Positions 4,548 to 5,493 of a stretch of 5,493 nt of DNA are shown here, in pieces; position 1 is the stretch's first letter; each line of letters begins with the position of its first letter. The position numbers and the translations under genes are program-made. The notes beneath the pieces were generated by a model, which worked only from the letters and a program-made list of their open reading frames with translations, was not told the origin of the DNA and made no database searches. The DNA comes from Candidatus Methanofilum arcanum (GTDB taxonomy: Archaea > Halobacteriota > Methanomicrobia > Methanomicrobiales > Methanospirillaceae), in the NCBI GenBank assembly GCA_031285085.1, contig JAITWW010000013.1:1-5493 (forward strand), written 5' to 3'.

Positions 4548-5428
4548 TGGCTGATAAATCTGTTGAGTTATTTGAGCCGGGACACCGAGCATGTGGTGCA
4601 TGTGGACCTGCACTTGCTGCCCGTCATATCATGAAGGGTTCTGGACCAAATACCATTGTTGTTGCATCTACTGGCTGCATGGAAGTGTTTTCAACACCGT
4701 ACCCTGAGACAGCATGGAAGGTCCCATGGATTCATTCTTTGTTTGAAAATGCAGCATCAGTTGCTTCTGGGGTAGAGGCTGCACTAAAAAAGCAAGGGCG
4801 TGATGAGCACATCATCTGTATCTGTGGGGATGGTGCAACATTTGATATTGGAACGATGTGTATATCTGGTGCTTTTGAGCGTGGTCACAATATCACTTAC
4901 ATTTGCTATGATAATGAGGCATACATGAACACAGGTATTCAGCGTTCTGGTGCAACTCCTTATGATGCAAGTACAACAACGTCACCAGCAGGAGTACATT
5001 CGTATGGAAATAAAACCATGAAAAAAGATATGCCTGCAATCTTAGCAGCACATGGTTCTCCATATGTCGCAACATGTTCCATTGCCTATCCAAATGATAT
5101 CGCCAAAAAAGTAGAGCGAGCGGTAAACACACCTGGCGCATGCTATATTCAGATTCATGCACCATGTTGTACTGGGTGGGGATTTGATGGAGCAGTAACG
5201 ATTGATATCGCAAAGATGGCACTTCAATCAGGTCTCTGGGTAAACTATGAGATGGTAGATGGAGTCGTTGAGAAGGTCAAAAAGGTGAAGCGTAAACCAG
5301 TTGATGAGTACCTTCTTGAACAGAAGCGATTCCGTCACTTGTTTAAACCAACACGCATTGAAGAAGAGATAGCAAAGATCCAGGCTATTGCAGATGCAAA
5401 TGCTGCAAAGTTCGGCATTGATATTTAA
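4547..5428 (+). CDS. porB: Pyruvate:ferredoxin oxidoreductase, beta subunit (TPP and [4Fe-4S] binding)
   Basis: This 293-residue subunit is the TPP-binding part of POR and holds the proximal [4Fe-4S] cluster. The TPP/Mg motif starts GDGATFDIG (94-102) and ends YDNEAYMNTG (121-130). Cluster ligands by family comparison are C16 and C19 (HRACGACG), C44 (STGCMEV) and a Cys in APCCTGW (C207 or C208). The C-terminal segment with PVDEYLLEQ and RFRHLF is typical of archaeal PorB. The start ATG overlaps the porA stop (TAATG), with GGGAGGAG at 4531-4538. It is the last gene of the unit: a T-run begins 3 bases after the stop, and no porE/porF-type gene is seen in the remaining 65 bases. The protein is likely cytosolic, in an alpha-beta-gamma-delta complex. 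Confidence 0.96.
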   Translation: MADKSVELFEPGHRACGACGPALAARHIMKGSGPNTIVVASTGCMEVFSTPYPETAWKVPWIHSLFENAASVASGVEAALKKQGRDEHIICICGDGATFDIGTMCISGAFERGHNITYICYDNEAYMNTGIQRSGATPYDASTTTSPAGVHSYGNKTMKKDMPAILAAHGSPYVATCSIAYPNDIAKKVERAVNTPGACYIQIHAPCCTGWGFDGAVTIDIAKMALQSGLWVNYEMVDGVVEKVKKVKRKPVDEYLLEQKRFRHLFKPTRIEEEIAKIQAIADANAAKFGIDI

Positions 5429-5430
5429 AA

Positions 5431-5442
5431 TTTCTTTTTTTG
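5431..5442 (+). terminator. T-run terminator of the por operon
   Basis: TTTCTTTTTTTG begins 3 bases past the porB stop and contains seven consecutive Ts (5435-5441). Such T-runs suffice for archaeal transcription termination. No hairpin precedes it. Confidence 0.6.
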
Positions 5443-5452
5443 TGAGAAAGGT

Positions 5453-5469
5453 ACACCCAAAAAGGGTGG
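5453..5469 (+). repeat. Small hairpin after the por terminator
   Basis: CACCC (5454-5458) pairs with GGGTG (5464-5468) around a five-A loop. It follows the T-run instead of preceding it, so it is not a classical intrinsic terminator. It could protect the 3' end if readthrough occurs, or be an upstream element of the next gene. Confidence 0.35.
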
Positions 5470-5472
5470 TAA

Positions 5473-5480
5473 CTTATATT
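5473..5480 (+). promoter_or_regulatory. Possible TATA box for a gene beyond the window
   Basis: CTTATATT followed by AAAATTGAG resembles an archaeal box A. The window ends 13 bases later, so there is no gene to test it against. Confidence 0.2.
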
Positions 5481-5493
5481 AAAATTGAGATTT

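Noticed and set aside
2587..5428. The oxidoreductase operon as a 2-oxoglutarate or indolepyruvate enzyme
   Set aside because: The gamma-delta-alpha-beta order with a separate 2[4Fe-4S] delta subunit, YPITPQT and NRALGAP blocks in alpha, and the CxxC cluster motif in beta fit pyruvate oxidoreductase best.

Overview
This window looks like ordinary euryarchaeal chromosome, most likely from a methanogen of the Methanomicrobiales. That assignment is inference, based on: an archaeal-type four-subunit pyruvate:ferredoxin oxidoreductase (POR) operon in the order gamma-delta-alpha-beta; GGTGA/GGAGG Shine-Dalgarno sites with TAATG stop-start overlaps; AT-rich, TATA-like intergenic sequence; T-run terminators; and moderate-to-low G+C as judged by eye. 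No 16S, mcr or other diagnostic gene is present, so the order-level assignment is tentative.

Layout. Positions 2-556 (+) hold the 3' part of a UlaG-like metallo-beta-lactamase-fold protein whose N-terminus lies outside the window. Positions 557-877 are a convergent intergenic region with small repeats, a T7 tract and a short open frame of doubtful meaning. Positions 878-2434 (-) encode a 518-residue two-domain PPK2-family protein, probably polyphosphate:AMP phosphotransferase. Its C-terminal domain has an intact P-loop; its N-terminal domain has lost the P-loop Asp and Lys. Positions 2435-2586 are a compact divergent promoter region with TATA-like boxes and several dyads. Positions 2587-5428 (+) are a tightly packed porC-porD-porA-porB operon. 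A T-run follows at 5431-5442. The last 50 bases hold a small hairpin and a possible promoter for the next gene.

How the genes may work together. POR interconverts acetyl-CoA + CO2 + reduced ferredoxin and pyruvate + CoA, which is the entry to biosynthesis in methanogens. The divergent PPK2 protein would convert AMP to ADP with polyphosphate. If the organism activates acetate with AMP-forming acetyl-CoA synthetase, PPK2 could recycle the AMP released just upstream of POR. This link is inferred from gene position only.

I found no mobile element, CRISPR array, RNA gene, frameshifted major gene or clearly new multi-gene system. The points most worth a second look are the degenerate P-loop in the PPK2 N-terminal domain, its Gly-Lys tail, the dyad-rich divergent promoter, and an apparently altered metal site in the MBL-fold protein.
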